Assembly (NCBI RefSeq): GCF_006384975.1 | Contig: NZ_CP021645.1 | Coordinates: 2,942,001-3,006,000, forward strand | Reading direction: 5' to 3' | DNA: 64,000 nucleotides | Origin: Pseudomonas oryzihabitans | GTDB taxonomy: Bacteria > Pseudomonadota > Gammaproteobacteria > Pseudomonadales > Pseudomonadaceae | In this document: positions 27,494 through 36,077 of the stretch, piece by piece | Numbering within the stretch: position 1 is the stretch's first letter | Layout of the letters: every line of letters begins with the position of its first letter | The notes under the pieces: generated by a model | The model's database searches: none | Told to the model about the DNA's origin: nothing | Seen by the model: the letters and a program-made list of their open reading frames with translations, nothing else | Position numbers and translations under genes: made by a program

Positions 27494-29283
27494 TCGATGA
27501 CGTCCGGATTCAACGCGAGCGGCTCAGGTTGATCCTCGAGGGCACCAGCCAGTCGCTCTGGGTCGGTATCCCTCTATCGACGCTGTTGCTCGGCATCTTC
27601 CTGGCCGTCGGACGCAAGACAACGCACACGAGTGACTCCGCAATCTGGTCAATGACCGACAACCAACTGCAGTTGGCGGCATGGTATCTGGCGTTCCTCG
27701 CCTGCCGCTTCTTTCTGGTCGGCTACAGCCGGCATCTACTACGACTGCGATTGGATCACAGCCAGGTTGCGCCGACGGTGCGCATTCTGGTGCTCAGCAA
27801 GCTGGTGGAGGGCCTGATCTGGGGCTCACTCGCCTGGATCGGCCTACAGGAAAACGGCCCGGCCAGTTCCATCGCGCTGCTATTAGCCATGATGGCTGCG
27901 ATCGGCAGCCATGCGGTATCCCTGCTCTCCACGATTCTGCGGCTCTACCTGAGCCTGATGCTACCGATGTTGTCCTTGATCATGCTGCGGCTTTTCATGA
28001 TGGACGAGCTGACCTATCAGGCCATGGGGGCTTGCTGCCTGCTCTACGTCATCGCACAGTGTCGGCAGGCGTGTCTGGTCGGCGGCGAGATCAATACCTC
28101 CATTCGGCTGCGCTTCGAAAACCTCGATCTGATCGAACGGCTGCAGCACGAAAGCCAGGTGGCCAGCGCCGCACGTGAAGCGGCCGAGCAGGCCAACGAA
28201 GCCAAGTCGCGCTTCCTGGCCGCCGCCAGTCATGACCTGCGTCAGCCCATCCATGCCCAGGGGTTGTTCCTGGAGGCGCTGTCCTACAGCCAGTTGGACG
28301 AGCACCAACGTCAGGCCCTGGACAATGCCAAGGCGGCCGGCCTGGCGTCGGCGGACATGCTCAACACCCTGCTGGACTTCTCCCGTATCGAGGCCGGGGT
28401 GGTGCAACCCAGCGTGCAGCCTGTAGATCTGCACAGTCTCTTCTGCAAGATAGAGCTGGATCTGGCGCCCCTGGCGGATGCCAAGGGGCTCATCTACCGC
28501 TGTCGCGAGACCGACTTGCAGATCCTGTCCGATCCGGCGCTGCTGGAGCTGATCTTGCGCAACCTGATTACTAACGCCATTCGCTACACCGAGCGCGGCG
28601 GACTGCTGGTCGCCGCGCGTCGGCGGCGGAGCCATGCCATCCTAGAAGTCGTGGATACCGGGATCGGCATCGCCGCGAACCAGCAGCGGGAGATCTTTCG
28701 CGAGTTCCATCAACTGAATAACAGCGAACGTGACCGGCGCAACGGCCTGGGGCTAGGACTGGCCATCGTCGAAGGCCTGGTGCGCTCTCTGGAGCATCGC
28801 CTGACCCTGGTGTCGCAGGTAGGTCGCGGCAGCGCCTTTCGCCTGGAAGTGCCGCTCTCGCTCCTGCAACCACTGGCCCACTATCCCGGCCAACCGCCGC
28901 CGGTCACCGACACAGAGTTGCAATTGCGTGGCTGCATCCTGGTAGTGGACGACGACGAGTCCATCCGCTTCGGCATGCAGCAATTGCTGAGCAGTTGGGG
29001 CTGCACCAGCGCAGTGGCCGAGTCCTATCAAGCGGCGGTCGCCCTACCCTGGAACACGGCACCGGCCATGATCATCTGCGACTATCGACTACGCGATCAG
29101 CAGACCGGAGCACAGGTGATTCGCGCTTTGCGCTCACACTTCGCCCGTGACATTCCGGCCTTGTTGATCACCGGCGACACAGCGCCCGAGCGCCTCAGCG
29201 AGGCGGCCTCCAGCGGCATTCCCCTGCTGCACAAGCCGGTGAGTGCCAAGGACTTGCGGCGGGCACTGGGCGATCTGTCGTGA
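27490..29283 (+). CDS. Hybrid sensor histidine kinase with C-terminal receiver
   Basis: A 597-residue membrane kinase. Residues about 20-195 carry five or six membrane helices with almost no periplasmic loop, so the signal is probably sensed in or near the membrane. A short coiled-coil leads to the H-box with H248 in AASHDLRQPIHAQGL; N-box LILRNLITNAIRYT, G-boxes DTGIGIA and GLGLGLAIVEGL follow. The last 120 residues are a receiver with D531 in MIICDYRLRD. The start is TTG 27490, overlapping the regulator's TGA by 3 bases; there is no in-frame ATG until base 27652. The SHDLRQP H-box group is common in Pseudomonas hybrid kinases. Confidence 0.88.
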   Translation: MIDDVRIQRERLRLILEGTSQSLWVGIPLSTLLLGIFLAVGRKTTHTSDSAIWSMTDNQLQLAAWYLAFLACRFFLVGYSRHLLRLRLDHSQVAPTVRILVLSKLVEGLIWGSLAWIGLQENGPASSIALLLAMMAAIGSHAVSLLSTILRLYLSLMLPMLSLIMLRLFMMDELTYQAMGACCLLYVIAQCRQACLVGGEINTSIRLRFENLDLIERLQHESQVASAAREAAEQANEAKSRFLAAASHDLRQPIHAQGLFLEALSYSQLDEHQRQALDNAKAAGLASADMLNTLLDFSRIEAGVVQPSVQPVDLHSLFCKIELDLAPLADAKGLIYRCRETDLQILSDPALLELILRNLITNAIRYTERGGLLVAARRRRSHAILEVVDTGIGIAANQQREIFREFHQLNNSERDRRNGLGLGLAIVEGLVRSLEHRLTLVSQVGRGSAFRLEVPLSLLQPLAHYPGQPPPVTDTELQLRGCILVVDDDESIRFGMQQLLSSWGCTSAVAESYQAAVALPWNTAPAMIICDYRLRDQQTGAQVIRALRSHFARDIPALLITGDTAPERLSEAASSGIPLLHKPVSAKDLRRALGDLS

Positions 29284-29655
29284 CGGGCTTGGGCGCCCGC
29301 CAGCGCGGCCCGGGCCAGTGCGCAGCTTGGGCTGAGACGGCCCCATCGTCGAAGCCCAACAGCCGTGGTCGAGCGGGGCACCGTTGGGCTTCGCTGCGCT
29401 CAACGCCAACCTACGCGGCACCCATGGAACTCCAACATTTTGCCGATCGTGGCCATGCCGGTGCGCCGTAGCGACCGCTCCTACGGGAGTTACCAAAGCT
29501 TGTAGGAGCGGCCCATGGCCGCGATCCAGGCGTAGCGTGGAAAACCGCGCAGCGTTTTCCACTGGCAGGCCCGGCCTAAGGCGGTGGATAAGGCTGCGCC
29601 GTTATCCACCCTACGCGGCTGAGGGCTTCGCTGCGCTCAGCGCCAACCTACGGCG
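29284..29655. repeat. Repeat cluster, right flank of the secretion island
   Basis: The 391-base gap to 29674 holds no gene. It contains a GAAGCCCAAC/GTTGGGCTTC hairpin family member (29351-29411), a REP hairpin (29474-29525), CGTAGCGTGGAAAACCGCGC...TTTTCCACTGGCAG (29531-29568), a related GTGGATAAGGCTGCGCCGTTATCCAC hairpin in shorter form (29583-29612), and a further CTTCGCTGCGCTCAGCGCCAACCTACG end (29626-29652). All four repeat families of the 11-12 kb block except the longest recur here. Confidence 0.87.
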
Positions 29656-29674
29656 TTATCGGGCAGCCAGGTGC

Positions 29675-30613
29675 TCAGCCCTGCCGGAACACCAGCACCT
29701 TGAGCCCACCTTCGGGATCTTCATCGGCGAATTCCGGTGGATTGGCCAGGCGCTCGACGAAGGCCAGGCTCGGTGCCTCCTGGGCCATGCCGGCGATGAG
29801 GAAATCCGCGCCCACGCCGGGGTCGTTGACGCAGGCCAGGACCCGGCCGCCGGGCGTGAGCAGCTCGGGCAGGCGGCGCAGGATGCGGGCGTAGTCCTTG
29901 GTCAGGGCGAAGCTGCCCTGCTGGAAGCTCGGTGGATCGACGATCACCAGGTCGTAGGGCCCCAGCTTGCGCACCTTGCCCCAGGACTTGAACAGTTCGT
30001 GGCCGAGAAAGCTGACCTTGCCCAGGTCATGGCCATTGAGGCGATGATTCTCGCGACCGCGGGTCAAGGGACCGCGGGCCATGTCCAGGTTGACGACCTG
30101 GTTCGCCCCACCAGCCAGGGCTGCCACCGAGAAGCCGCAGGTATAGGCGAACAGGTTGAGCACCCGCAGTCCGGCCGCCTGTTCGCGCACCCAGCGCCGG
30201 CCAAGGCGCATGTCGAGAAACAGGCCCATGTTCTGGTGCCGGGAGAGATCCAGGCCGAATTTCAGCCCGTCCTCATGGATGACCTGCTCGCCCACCGGTG
30301 CACCGATCAGGGCTTCGCTGGCGGCGTCGAGGCGATAACGGTGCTGCAGGAGCAGGCTGAAGGCGGCACTGGCAGCCCAGGCCGGCGTCACGGCCAGGGC
30401 CGCCAGGCTGGTGCGCAGGGCGTCCAGTTCAGCCGCGGGCAACTCGCGGAACAGCCCCACCCGCACCACGCCTTCCAGCCAGTCGACGGTGAGTTGCTCG
30501 AGCCCCGGCAATAGCCGGCCGCGGCCATGGATCAGGCGGCGCGCTTCAGCGGGCGGCGGGTCGAGCGCGGCGAGGAGCAGCGTGGTGAGCTGGGCAAGGG
30601 TGGCGGTATTCAT
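29675..30613 (-). CDS. Class I SAM-dependent methyltransferase (RlmI-like)
   Basis: A 312-residue methyltransferase of the RlmI/YccW-type family (23S rRNA cytosine C5 methyltransferases). The SAM fold starts near residue 145 with LRVLNLFAYTCGFSVAALAGGA, and the catalytic-loop motif DPPSFQQGSF is present near residue 230. The N-terminal PUA domain of RlmI is not recognisable, so the RNA target is uncertain. I chose ATG 30613 (MNTATLAQLTTLL); an upstream in-frame start at 30685 would add an unlikely proline/arginine-rich leader. Single gene between a repeat cluster and the divergent TonB receptor. Confidence 0.8.
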   Translation of the reverse strand: MNTATLAQLTTLLLAALDPPPAEARRLIHGRGRLLPGLEQLTVDWLEGVVRVGLFRELPAAELDALRTSLAALAVTPAWAASAAFSLLLQHRYRLDAASEALIGAPVGEQVIHEDGLKFGLDLSRHQNMGLFLDMRLGRRWVREQAAGLRVLNLFAYTCGFSVAALAGGANQVVNLDMARGPLTRGRENHRLNGHDLGKVSFLGHELFKSWGKVRKLGPYDLVIVDPPSFQQGSFALTKDYARILRRLPELLTPGGRVLACVNDPGVGADFLIAGMAQEAPSLAFVERLANPPEFADEDPEGGLKVLVFRQG

Positions 30614-30840
30614 GGACGGTCGCTGACGAAAAGGGACCGGCATGCTACGCCAAATGGCCGGCCCTGGCTGAATACCTGACGCCAAGCACCCTGCGGACCG
30701 GCCTTGAGCCTACTCGGCTCAGTCACTCGGCAGACATCCGACAAACAAACCGAAATTCATCGCAGGTGGTAACGAATCGCAGTTGTATCCCTCTTTTAAG
30801 CCGCTCTAGAATCCGCCTCCCATTTCTTTGGACGATAACC

Positions 30841-32964
30841 ATGCGCCGGCTGGTCCCTGCCCTTTCCCTACTGCCCCTTTGTGCCCTGCCCATCCACGGC
30901 TTCGCCCAGACGGCGGACGAATCGCCCCAGGCCCTGTCCGATCTCACCATCACGGGAACGACGGAATCGCCCACCGGCCCGGTGCAAGGCTACAAGGCCG
31001 AACGCTCCAGCAGCGCCACCCGGACCGACACCCCATTGCATGAAACGCCGCAGTCGGTGAGCGTGGTCTCGCGCGAGGCGCTCACCGACGTCTCCGCCAC
31101 CAGTCTGCAGCAGGCACTGGACCTGGCCGGCGGCGTGGGCCGCGGCAACAACTTCGGCGGCCAGGGCCTGACCAACTACACGGTGCGCGGCTTCACCAGC
31201 GCCGAGTACTTCCGCAACGGCTTCCCCATGAACCGTGGCTATCCCAGTGCGCCGGATGCCGCCCTCCTGGAGCGCGTCGAAGTACTCCGCGGCCCGGCGG
31301 CCACCCTCTATGGCCGCAGCGATCCGGGCGGCACCTTCAATGTGATCACCAAGCAGCCGCTGGGCGAGCGCAAGACCACTATCGGCAGCCAATTCACCGA
31401 CCAGGGCCAGAAGCGCGGCACCCTGGACACCACCGGCCCGGTAGACGAGGACGGCCGCCTGGCCTATCGCCTCAACCTGATCGCCCAAGGCGGCGACACC
31501 TTCCGCGACGACGTGCACACCGAGCGCTACGAAGTCGCCCCGGTGCTGAGCTGGCAGGCCACCGATGCCACCCTGATCACCTTCGAGGCCGACATCATCC
31601 GCAACAACGCTCCCCTGGATCGCGGGCGAACCAACTATCTGGCCCAGCGCGCCGAGGCCAGCCGCTCCACCAACGCCTGGGAAAAGGGCACCACCAACCT
31701 GCTGCACAACGACAGCGAGACCTACCAGCTGCGCTTCGAGCATCAGCTCAATGACGCCTGGACCCTGGCTGGCGGCTTCCAGTACCTGGACGGCAGCCTC
31801 AAGGGCAATGCCGTGGAAGCCAACGGCGTGCAGGCCAATGGCGTGATCCTGGGCCGCAACTTCAGCTACCGTAACCTGGAGTGGAGCGACCGCGACCTGC
31901 AGTTGAACCTGACCGGTCACTTCGACACCTTCGGCCTGGGCCACACCCTGGTCACCGGCGTGGAGGTGGAGGACTACGACTACCGCTCTATCATCCAGCG
32001 CTCCGCGGGCGGTACCGGCGTCTACACGGTCAACCTGGTCGATCCGGTCCTGGGCCAGCCGCGCCCGGCGCTGACCCGCACCCCCACCCACGATCACGAG
32101 ACGCTCAAGAGCTGGGCCGCCTTCGTGCAGGACCAGCTCGCTGTCACCGACCGCCTCAAGCTGCTGGGCGGCGTGCGTCTGGAACGCTTCGAGCACGACT
32201 ACGACAACTTCGTGGCCGGCGGCCAGAGCTGGTCCAACGACGACACCGCCGTCACCCCGCGCCTGGGCGCAAGCTACGACCTCACCCCGGAGCTGGCGCT
32301 CTACAGCAGCGCCTCCAAGTCGTTCAAGCCCAACACCGGCGCGGCGCGCCAGGGTGGCGGTTTCGATCCCGAAGAGGGCAAGGCCTATGAACTGGGCCTG
32401 AAGTGGGCAGCGCTGGGCGGTCGCCTGAGCGTCGATGCGGCGATCTTCCATACGGTCAAGGAAAACGTCCTGACCCTGGATCCGGTCGATCCCAACTTCA
32501 GCGTCGCCGCAGGCGAGGTACGCAGCCGCGGCTTCGAACTCAACGTGGCCGGCGACCTGACCCGCAACTGGCGCATCCTCGGTGGCTATGCCTATACCGA
32601 CGCCGAGGTGACCAAGGACAACAGCCTGCCCAGCGGCACCCGCCTGACCAACATCCCGCGCAATGCCGTCAACCTGCTCAACGTCTACGAATTCCACGAT
32701 GGCGCGCTACGCGGCCTGGGCCTGGGTGGCAACATCCGCTACGTGGGCGCCCGCGAAGGCCAGAAGACCGCCGTCAGCGACTACAAGATGGACAGCTACA
32801 CGGTCACCGACCTGCTGAGCTTCTACCAGGTCGACGCGCACCTGCGGCTGAACCTGGACGTGCGCAACGTCTTCAACAAGGGTTACGACGAGAGCTCCTG
32901 GAACGCCTACAGCTATCCGGGCGAGCCGCGGACGGTGCAGGCGGGCTTCACCTACACCTTCTGA
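30841..32964 (+). CDS. TonB-dependent siderophore receptor
   Basis: A 707-residue outer-membrane receptor of the FpvA/FhuA-type siderophore group. Signal peptide 1-24 (LVPALSLLPLCALPIHGFAQ), then LSDLTITGT as the likely TonB box region, the plug (ETPQSVSVVSREALTDVSAT, LERVEVLRGPAATLYGRSDPGG, NVITKQP) and a 22-strand barrel ending FTYTF. There is no N-terminal signalling (STN) domain, so it is not a surface-signalling transducer. The start is set by the signal peptide. It converges on the ABC importer genes 13 bases away, which suggests joint ferric-siderophore uptake. I saw no convincing Fur box upstream. Confidence 0.9.
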   Translation: MRRLVPALSLLPLCALPIHGFAQTADESPQALSDLTITGTTESPTGPVQGYKAERSSSATRTDTPLHETPQSVSVVSREALTDVSATSLQQALDLAGGVGRGNNFGGQGLTNYTVRGFTSAEYFRNGFPMNRGYPSAPDAALLERVEVLRGPAATLYGRSDPGGTFNVITKQPLGERKTTIGSQFTDQGQKRGTLDTTGPVDEDGRLAYRLNLIAQGGDTFRDDVHTERYEVAPVLSWQATDATLITFEADIIRNNAPLDRGRTNYLAQRAEASRSTNAWEKGTTNLLHNDSETYQLRFEHQLNDAWTLAGGFQYLDGSLKGNAVEANGVQANGVILGRNFSYRNLEWSDRDLQLNLTGHFDTFGLGHTLVTGVEVEDYDYRSIIQRSAGGTGVYTVNLVDPVLGQPRPALTRTPTHDHETLKSWAAFVQDQLAVTDRLKLLGGVRLERFEHDYDNFVAGGQSWSNDDTAVTPRLGASYDLTPELALYSSASKSFKPNTGAARQGGGFDPEEGKAYELGLKWAALGGRLSVDAAIFHTVKENVLTLDPVDPNFSVAAGEVRSRGFELNVAGDLTRNWRILGGYAYTDAEVTKDNSLPSGTRLTNIPRNAVNLLNVYEFHDGALRGLGLGGNIRYVGAREGQKTAVSDYKMDSYTVTDLLSFYQVDAHLRLNLDVRNVFNKGYDESSWNAYSYPGEPRTVQAGFTYTF

Positions 32965-32975
32965 TGTTCCACGGC

Positions 32976-33001
32976 GGTCAGGCCTCGTTGAAGGCCTGAC
33001 C
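32976..33001. terminator. Hairpin between convergent receptor and ATPase genes
   Basis: Perfect 10-bp stem GGTCAGGCCT (32976-32985) / AGGCCTGACC (32992-33001) with loop CGTTGA. It overlaps the last codons of the ATPase gene, lies 12 bases past the receptor stop and lacks a T-run. Probably a bidirectional transcript end or a chance coding palindrome. Confidence 0.4.
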
Positions 33002-33775
33002 GGCCAGCGGCTGGACCACCGGCCGGCCCTGGCGGTCGTGCAGGATGTCCACCGCCACGCCGTAGGTGGCTTCGAGCAGATCGGCGGTGACGATGCTGGC
33101 GGGGGCACCCGCAGCCAGCAAGCCGCCGTCGACCAGCACCAGCAGCGAATCGGCGTACTGGCAGGCCAGATTGAGGTCGTGCAGTACCACCACGGTCACC
33201 CGGTCATGCAGCCGGGTCTCGTGGCGCACCCGGTCCAGCAGGTTGATCTGGTGGCGCAGATCCAAGGCACTGACCGGTTCGTCCAGCAGCATCACCTCAG
33301 GCTCCCGCATCAGCACCTGGGCGAAGAACACCAGTTGCCGCTGGCCACCGCTCAAGGCACCGAGCTGGCGCGACGCCAGGTGGGCGATGCCCACCTCCTC
33401 CAGCTTGCCCAGCGCTCGCCGCAGCAGGTCATCGTCCAGATGCAGGGTCAGCCGTTCCAGGCTGCCCATGGCCACCGTCTCCAGCACCGACAGCGCCGCC
33501 TCGGCATGGGAATCCTGCGGCATGTAGGCCACGCCCTGGCGCCAGCCCTCGCGTTGCGCACGGGCTGAGGCACCCGCGACCAGCCGCCGCTCGCCACGCT
33601 CGATCCGGCCAGCGGCCAGGGGTAGGTCACCGGCCAGGGCGCGCAGCAGGGTGGTCTTGCCGGTGCCGTTGGGGCCGAGGATCACATGGACCCGCCCGGC
33701 GTGCAGCTCGGTGGACAGCCCGGTGATCACCTGGCGATCGCCGCGTTTCAGGGTCAGTTCATGGATACGGATCAT
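32978..33775 (-). CDS. Iron/siderophore ABC transporter ATP-binding protein (FecE-like)
   Basis: Cytoplasmic ATPase of a FecCDE-type importer. 265 residues with Walker A GPNGTGKTTLLRAL, Q-loop MPQDSHAE, signature LSGGQRQLVFFAQ, Walker B VMLLDEPVSALD and H-loop VVLHDLNLA. ATG 33775 overlaps the permease stop by 4 bases. It is the last gene of binding protein-permease-ATPase, transcribed toward the TonB receptor. Confidence 0.93.
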   Translation of the reverse strand: MIRIHELTLKRGDRQVITGLSTELHAGRVHVILGPNGTGKTTLLRALAGDLPLAAGRIERGERRLVAGASARAQREGWRQGVAYMPQDSHAEAALSVLETVAMGSLERLTLHLDDDLLRRALGKLEEVGIAHLASRQLGALSGGQRQLVFFAQVLMREPEVMLLDEPVSALDLRHQINLLDRVRHETRLHDRVTVVVLHDLNLACQYADSLLVLVDGGLLAAGAPASIVTADLLEATYGVAVDILHDRQGRPVVQPLAGQAFNEA

Positions 33776-34830
33776 GGCGTGGGCCTGCGCGGAGCGAAGA
33801 TCAGCCAGAGCAGGAAGGGCACCCCGACGATGGCGGTGACGATGCCCACGGGAAACAGCGCGCCCGGCAGGATGGACTTGGACAGCACCGAGGCGAAGGA
33901 CAGCATCAGGGCGCCGCAGAGGGCCGACAGGGGCAGGAGGAAGCGCTGGTCCTCGCCCACCTGCCAGCGGGCGATGTGCGGGGCGACCAGGCCGACGAAG
34001 CCGATCACCCCGACGAAGCTGGTCGCCGTGGCGGTCATCACCGCCACCAGGATCAGCACCTTGAGGCGCAGCCGGCGAATGTCCACGCCCAGGCTGGCGG
34101 CGCGGGCCTCGCCCAGGCGCAGGGCGGCCAGCTTCCAGGCATCGCCCAGCAGCAGCAGGCAGCACAGCAGGGTCACCCCGCTGACGATGGCCAGGGTGGT
34201 CCAGGTGGCGCGACCCAGGCTGCCGAACAGCCAGAACAGGATCTGCTGCGACAACTCCGGCGAGGACAGGAACTGCACCAGCGACAACAGCGACTGGAAG
34301 AGGAACAGCAGGGCGATGCCGCCGAGGATGATGGTGTCGCTACCGGTGCGCTTGAGCGAGGCCAGGGCGAACAGGAACAACGCCGCCAGCATGGCGAAGA
34401 CGAAGGCGCCCAGCGGCACGCCGATCAGCGCGCCCAGGCCGAAGCTGCCCAGCGCCAGACTCAGGGCGGCGCCGCAGCCGGCGGCGGCGGCCATGCCCAG
34501 GGTGTAGGGGCTGGCCATGGGATTGTTGAGCAGCGTCTGCATCTGCGCCCCACCGGCGCCGAGCGCGGCGCCCACCGCCAGGGCCATCAGGGCGACGGGC
34601 AGGCGCAGGTCGCGGACGATGGCGTCGGTCATCGGCTGGCGTTCGCCCAGGCCGGTCAGCGACCTGAGCACCTCCAGCGGCGAGAGCAGCGAAGGACCGG
34701 TGGCGATGTCCAACACCAAACCGATCAGGGTCAAGGCGAGAAACACCCAGCAGGCTCGCCAGCGGCGGCGCTCGCGGGCGCGCTGCTCGGCGATGGCGTC
34801 GCCGTGGCCGGCGGTCGAGGCAGCCGTCAT
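33772..34830 (-). CDS. Iron/siderophore ABC transporter permease (FecCD family)
   Basis: A 352-residue FecCD/BtuC-type permease with about ten membrane helices. Family blocks: RDLRLPVALMALAVGAALGAGGAQMQ split over residues 65-90 with the NPMASPYTLGMA coupling region, and GFVGLVAPHIARWQVGEDQRFLLP. It starts at ATG 34830, overlapping the binding-protein stop by 4 bases (ATGA), and likewise overlaps the ATPase start, so the three genes are translationally coupled. Only one permease gene, so a homodimer is expected. Confidence 0.93.
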   Translation of the reverse strand: MTAASTAGHGDAIAEQRARERRRWRACWVFLALTLIGLVLDIATGPSLLSPLEVLRSLTGLGERQPMTDAIVRDLRLPVALMALAVGAALGAGGAQMQTLLNNPMASPYTLGMAAAAGCGAALSLALGSFGLGALIGVPLGAFVFAMLAALFLFALASLKRTGSDTIILGGIALLFLFQSLLSLVQFLSSPELSQQILFWLFGSLGRATWTTLAIVSGVTLLCCLLLLGDAWKLAALRLGEARAASLGVDIRRLRLKVLILVAVMTATATSFVGVIGFVGLVAPHIARWQVGEDQRFLLPLSALCGALMLSFASVLSKSILPGALFPVGIVTAIVGVPFLLWLIFAPRRPTP

Positions 34831-35945
34831 GGCGCCAGCCCTATGGCGAAGGTGCCCTGGGGCTGGATCGGCAGGTAGCGCCGGTAATACTCCCGGTAGT
34901 TGGCCATGGGGTCCAGGTCCTGGAACAGATCCGGATAGAGCTGCTTGGCGATGAATTGCAGCATGGCGAAGTCTTCCAGGCTGCGCGAGGCGCCTTGATA
35001 GACACCATAGAGACGGCCGTCGCGAATGGCCGGCAGATTGGCCCAGCCCGACCGTTGCATGAAGGCGCGTAGATGGCTGCGGGCATCTTCCGCCGTCACG
35101 CCCGGCCCCATGGGCAGCGCGGTGGGATTGCTGTTGTCTTCGCGGCCAGAGATGAAGATGACCTGCGGCTGGGCCAGGAGCACCTGCTCCGGATTCATCA
35201 CGCCCCACCACTGCACGAAGGGCGCGGCGATGTTGTCGCCGCCGGCCAGGGTCACCAGGGCGCCCCACATGTTCTGCCCGTAGGTGAAGGAATATTCGGC
35301 CGGGCCCTTGTTGCCGAATTCGACGTAGACCCGCGGCTTGGGCCGCTGGGCCGCCGCGATGCGCGTCTGGACCTCTTCCACCGCCTTGGCATAGAGGTCG
35401 GCCAGCTCGGCGGCCCGCGCCTCCTGGCCGGTGAGGATGCCGAGCAGGCGGGTGGAAGCCAGGTGGCGTTCGAGGGTCTGGGCGTTGTAGTCGATCACCA
35501 CCACCGGGATGCCCAGTTGCGCCAGGCGCTTGACCTCGCTGTCCAACGCCTGGAATTGCCAGGCGGCCAGCACCACCACGTCAGGCTTGAGGCTGAGCAC
35601 CTTTTCCACCGAGAAGCTGTTGGTTTCCACCTCGCCGACGTCGGGCAGCTCGGCCAGGGACGGCAGCTTGGCGACATACTCCCGCCAGGTGCCGGGCGTC
35701 TTGCGCTCCCAGGCGCCGCGGGAGATGCCGACGACGGTGTCCAAGGCGTGGGGGCCGCCCACGGCCAGGTAGTCGGCGAAGTGGAAGCCCAGCACCACCC
35801 GCTTGGCGGGGACCTCGAGGGTCACGCTGCGACCGAGGACGTCGGTGACCTGACGGGTCTCGGCGAAAGCCGGTGCAATCAGAAAGCAAGCGATAAGCGT
35901 TACTAGCCGTGCAGCCCACTGCCGACCGAGAGCGAAACCTTTCAT
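34827..35945 (-). CDS. Iron/siderophore ABC transporter substrate-binding protein
   Basis: A 372-residue class III (FecB/BtuF-type) binding protein with signal peptide 1-28 ending APAFA and no lipobox. It shows RQVTDVLGRSVTLEVPAKRVV, the clamp helices and TYGQNMWGALVTLAGGDNIA. It is longer than most family members, with a C-terminal extension YREYYRRYLPIQPQGTFAI. First gene of the importer operon. The ligand (ferric siderophore or haem) is inferred from the neighbouring TonB receptor. Confidence 0.88.
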   Translation of the reverse strand: MKGFALGRQWAARLVTLIACFLIAPAFAETRQVTDVLGRSVTLEVPAKRVVLGFHFADYLAVGGPHALDTVVGISRGAWERKTPGTWREYVAKLPSLAELPDVGEVETNSFSVEKVLSLKPDVVVLAAWQFQALDSEVKRLAQLGIPVVVIDYNAQTLERHLASTRLLGILTGQEARAAELADLYAKAVEEVQTRIAAAQRPKPRVYVEFGNKGPAEYSFTYGQNMWGALVTLAGGDNIAAPFVQWWGVMNPEQVLLAQPQVIFISGREDNSNPTALPMGPGVTAEDARSHLRAFMQRSGWANLPAIRDGRLYGVYQGASRSLEDFAMLQFIAKQLYPDLFQDLDPMANYREYYRRYLPIQPQGTFAIGLAP

Positions 35946-36040
35946 GGAACCCCTTGAGACGTCTGGGCCGCCTTGCAGCAGGCAACCGGCGAAGCGGCCA
36001 AAGGGTGCAACTTTACGCGGTGGCAGCGTCTGCGACTAGC

Positions 36041-36067
36041 GTCCGCCCGTGAACAACGGGCGGACGG
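36041..36067. terminator. Hairpin downstream of pcaK
   Basis: Perfect 11-bp stem CGTCCGCCCGT (36041-36051) / ACGGGCGGACG (36057-36067), 5-base loop, 11 bases past the pcaK stop and upstream of the iron importer. No T-run, but position and strength suggest it ends the pcaK transcript. Confidence 0.6.
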
Positions 36068-36077
36068 AGATACTGCC

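Noticed and set aside
30686..30840. Fur box before the TonB receptor
   Set aside because: The AT-richer stretch around 30750-30800 has no convincing match to GATAATGATAATCATTATC; iron control is likely from function but cannot be shown here.
30868..32697. 609-codon minus-strand open frame
   Set aside because: Antisense shadow of the TonB-dependent receptor.
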